The translations under genes and the position numbers were made by a program. The notes under the pieces are model-generated. The model searched no databases. It was not told the origin of the DNA and was given only the letters and a program-made list of their open reading frames with translations. A stretch of 64,000 nucleotides of DNA from Monosiga brevicollis MX1 (Eukaryota > Opisthokonta > Choanoflagellata > Craspedida > Salpingoecidae): NCBI RefSeq assembly GCF_000002865.3, contig NW_001865070.1, positions 256,012 through 320,011 of the forward strand. Direction: 5' to 3'. Shown here one piece after another: positions 62,387 to 64,000 of the stretch; within the stretch, counting starts at the first letter, position 1, and every line of letters begins with the position of its first letter.

Positions 62387-63114
62387 AGCATGAGCTTCCT
62401 TTGCCGTTTCGCGCCGTCAGCAGATATTATATACGCCACGACACCCTAAAGTTTGCTTGAAAAGTTTTGTTCTCTTGTGTCTGTTCTTGGTTTGCATGGC
62501 CTGTGAGCCACTTGGCGCCTCGCTTGGCCCGTGCGTCTCTCGACACTTTCTTCCTACTCTTCTTTTGCGGCCACCTTTTTCTTTCTTCTTTCTTTGAGTG
62601 CCTTCCTGTTGCGAGCGCCCGTTGTAGGATTGGCGCGTGTTTTGACGGTATCCTCTTTTTGTTGTTGTTGTTGATGTTGTTGTTCTTATGCGACAGCGGT
62701 GATTGCTGCCTCTGCCAGACTTTGCTTTCCTTTCTTAGTTTTGGTTTTGTTTTTTTTGTTGTTCTCCGCCATTCTGCATGGGAACGGCTGTTTGCCACTC
62801 TGAAGTTGTACTGAGCTTTTCTCTTCTGTGTGTCTACTATTCGGTGTACCGACAATGCGTTTGGGGACTTGTGTTGAGAATTCATTCCCCCTATATCCTG
62901 TTCTAGCCTCCCCTCAACAATTCACACACTCCCTCTCTCTCCCTCTCTCTCCCCCCTCTCTCCCTCCCTCTCTCTCTCTCCCTCTCTCTCCCCCCTCTCT
63001 CTCTCCCTCTCTACAACGTCGATCACTTGATCACTTAGACTGTTTTTTTTTTTTTTGTTTGTTTGTTTGTTGTTGTTGTTGTTTTCTAACATTTGGATGC
63101 AGTAAGTTTTTTGT

Positions 63115-63150
<36 letters not shown>

Positions 63151-63164
63151 CATGATTGTGAAGC
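62387..63164. other. Intergenic region with CT-rich simple sequence
   Basis: T-rich spacer with a (GTT)n run at 62660-62683, a CCCTCTCTCT tract at 62930-63013, a T run plus (GTTT)n and (GTT)n at 63042-63084, and a (GA)n microsatellite at 63117-63146. It includes the promoter and leader of the next gene. Confidence 0.6.
63117..63146. repeat. (GA)n microsatellite
   Basis: About 14 GA units ending 19 bases before the start codon of the ACAD10/11-like gene, so it is probably in the 5' leader. Confidence 0.95.
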
Positions 63165-64000
63165 ATGGCGAGCGCGATCGAGGCGGGTGAGATCCGTAAG
63201 GCGCACCGATTCGATGTGGATGGCCTGCTTGGCTTTCTCTGCTCGCGGTTGAGTTGGTTGCCGGCTGTCAAGGGCGGTGGTGTGACCGTGCGTCAGTTTA
63301 ATAATGGTCAGAGCAACCCCACTTTTTGGTTGGCCTGGCCTGATCAAGGCCCCCAGCTCGTTGTCCGCAAGAAGGTAGTCCCCGTCCTCTTTGGCATGGA
63401 AAGCGCACGCTCGCTGCTGGCCACTGCGCTTGACTCAATCATCCTTTCCTGTCTTTTGGCACCGGCTCTTCTTTCCGTCAGCCACCGGGCATTTTGCTAC
63501 CCAAGGCCCATCAAGTTGAGCGCGAATATGCCGTGCTTCGGGCGCTCTATCAGCAGGGCTTTCCCGTTCCAGAGCCTTTGCTGCTCTCTGATGATGATCG
63601 CGTCATCGGAACCCCCTTTTATGTGATGCGTTACGTGCAAGGCCGCATCTTCCGCGATCCCGAACTCAAGTCCCTGCCCGAGCCTCAGCGCCGCCTCTAC
63701 TACGATGCTGTCGTCGCCACCCTCAAGTGAGCTAGATGTGCTCGCGTCGCGCTGCTTCTTGTTGGTCGAGAGCTCGGCTGGTGGCGCAATATGCAGCAAA
63801 CTGGGCCCACTGATGTTTGGACTTTTGCTGCCTGGCCCGCCCAGAAAATTGCACAGCTTGGACGTTGCCCAGATGGATCTGCCAGATACCATGCGCAAGA
63901 GGGGCTCTTATTTTGGCCGCCAGCGACACGTGTGGTTCAAGCAATACCAGCTGGCCTGCACCGTCGGTACGAAACTGCCAGGGCTTGTGCTGTACCTATC
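63165..64000 (+). CDS. ACAD10/11-like protein, N-terminal aminoglycoside-phosphotransferase domain (partial)
   Basis: Starts at the ATG at 63165 and runs off the window. Exons 63165-63374, 63482-63726 and 63845-63966 join in frame. The visible part is an APH/choline-kinase-like domain as found at the N-terminus of animal ACAD10/ACAD11, enzymes that handle 4-hydroxy fatty acids in mitochondria or peroxisomes: FNNGQSNPTFWLAWPDQGPQ, LVVRKK (ATP-binding Lys), PPGILLPKAHQVEREYAVL, PVPEPLLLSDDDRVIGTPFY, VMRYVQGRIFRDPELKSLP and KKLHSLDVAQMDLPDT, then RHVWFKQYQLAC. The catalytic HxD part and any acyl-CoA dehydrogenase domain lie beyond the edge, so a stand-alone APH protein is possible but the PPGxLLPxAHxVEREY block favours ACAD10/11. 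Confidence 0.88.

Overview
The window looks like nuclear DNA of a small, gene-dense, intron-rich, GC-rich unicellular eukaryote. Nearly every gene is cut into short exons by introns of roughly 40-300 bases with GT..AG ends, genes lie a few hundred bases apart on both strands, and the protein set is that of the animal lineage (Wee1, DPP3, PARG, ARS2, NAA35, TMED/p24, PP6 regulatory subunit, ACAD10/11-like, lysosomal-type sulfatase and alpha-galactosidase). Secreted proteins with mixed domains point to a choanoflagellate, most likely Monosiga or a relative. This is inference from gene content, not a database match. A 50-base run of N (14627-14676) marks an assembly gap. Multi-exon genes are given as whole spans; the exons I rebuilt join in frame, but internal boundaries are approximate unless stated.

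Layout. 1-1164: little of note. 1165-3808 (+): unrecognised conserved protein with a macrodomain-like end. 4002-6846 (-): arylsulfatase. 7194-9939 (-): two glycosyltransferase domains in one protein. 10510-14620 (-): GH92 alpha-mannosidase. 14905-18660 (+): poly(ADP-ribose) glycohydrolase. 19084-21756 (+): GH27 alpha-galactosidase. 22539-26246 (+): secreted sugar-dehydrogenase propeller fused to a C-type lectin domain. 26678-27984 (-): p24/TMED cargo receptor. 28646-31078 (-): unrecognised AT-hook protein. 31851-34771: weak gene evidence and low-complexity GA tracts. 34772-39340 (+): dipeptidyl peptidase III. 40859-43580 (+): Wee1 kinase. 44493-45171 and 46428-46676 (-): small unrecognised proteins. 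47429-51679 (+): NAA35. 51687-54827 (-): ARS2/SRRT. 55694-57409 (+): UDP-glucuronate 4-epimerase type. 58955-62386 (+): PP6 regulatory subunit (SAPS). 63165-end (+): N-terminal part of an ACAD10/11-like protein.

The first 26 kb is rich in carbohydrate-active genes (sulfatase, fused glycosyltransferase, alpha-mannosidase, alpha-galactosidase, sugar-dehydrogenase/lectin), and a nucleotide-sugar epimerase lies at 55.7 kb. The sulfatase, GH92, GH27 and propeller-lectin proteins begin with signal peptides, consistent with lysosomal or extracellular glycan handling by a phagotroph. The second half is mostly housekeeping: cell-cycle control, N-terminal acetylation, RNA biology, peptide turnover and phosphatase regulation. 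The observations most worth following are the fused glycosyltransferase, the propeller-lectin chimera and the unrecognised protein at the left end.
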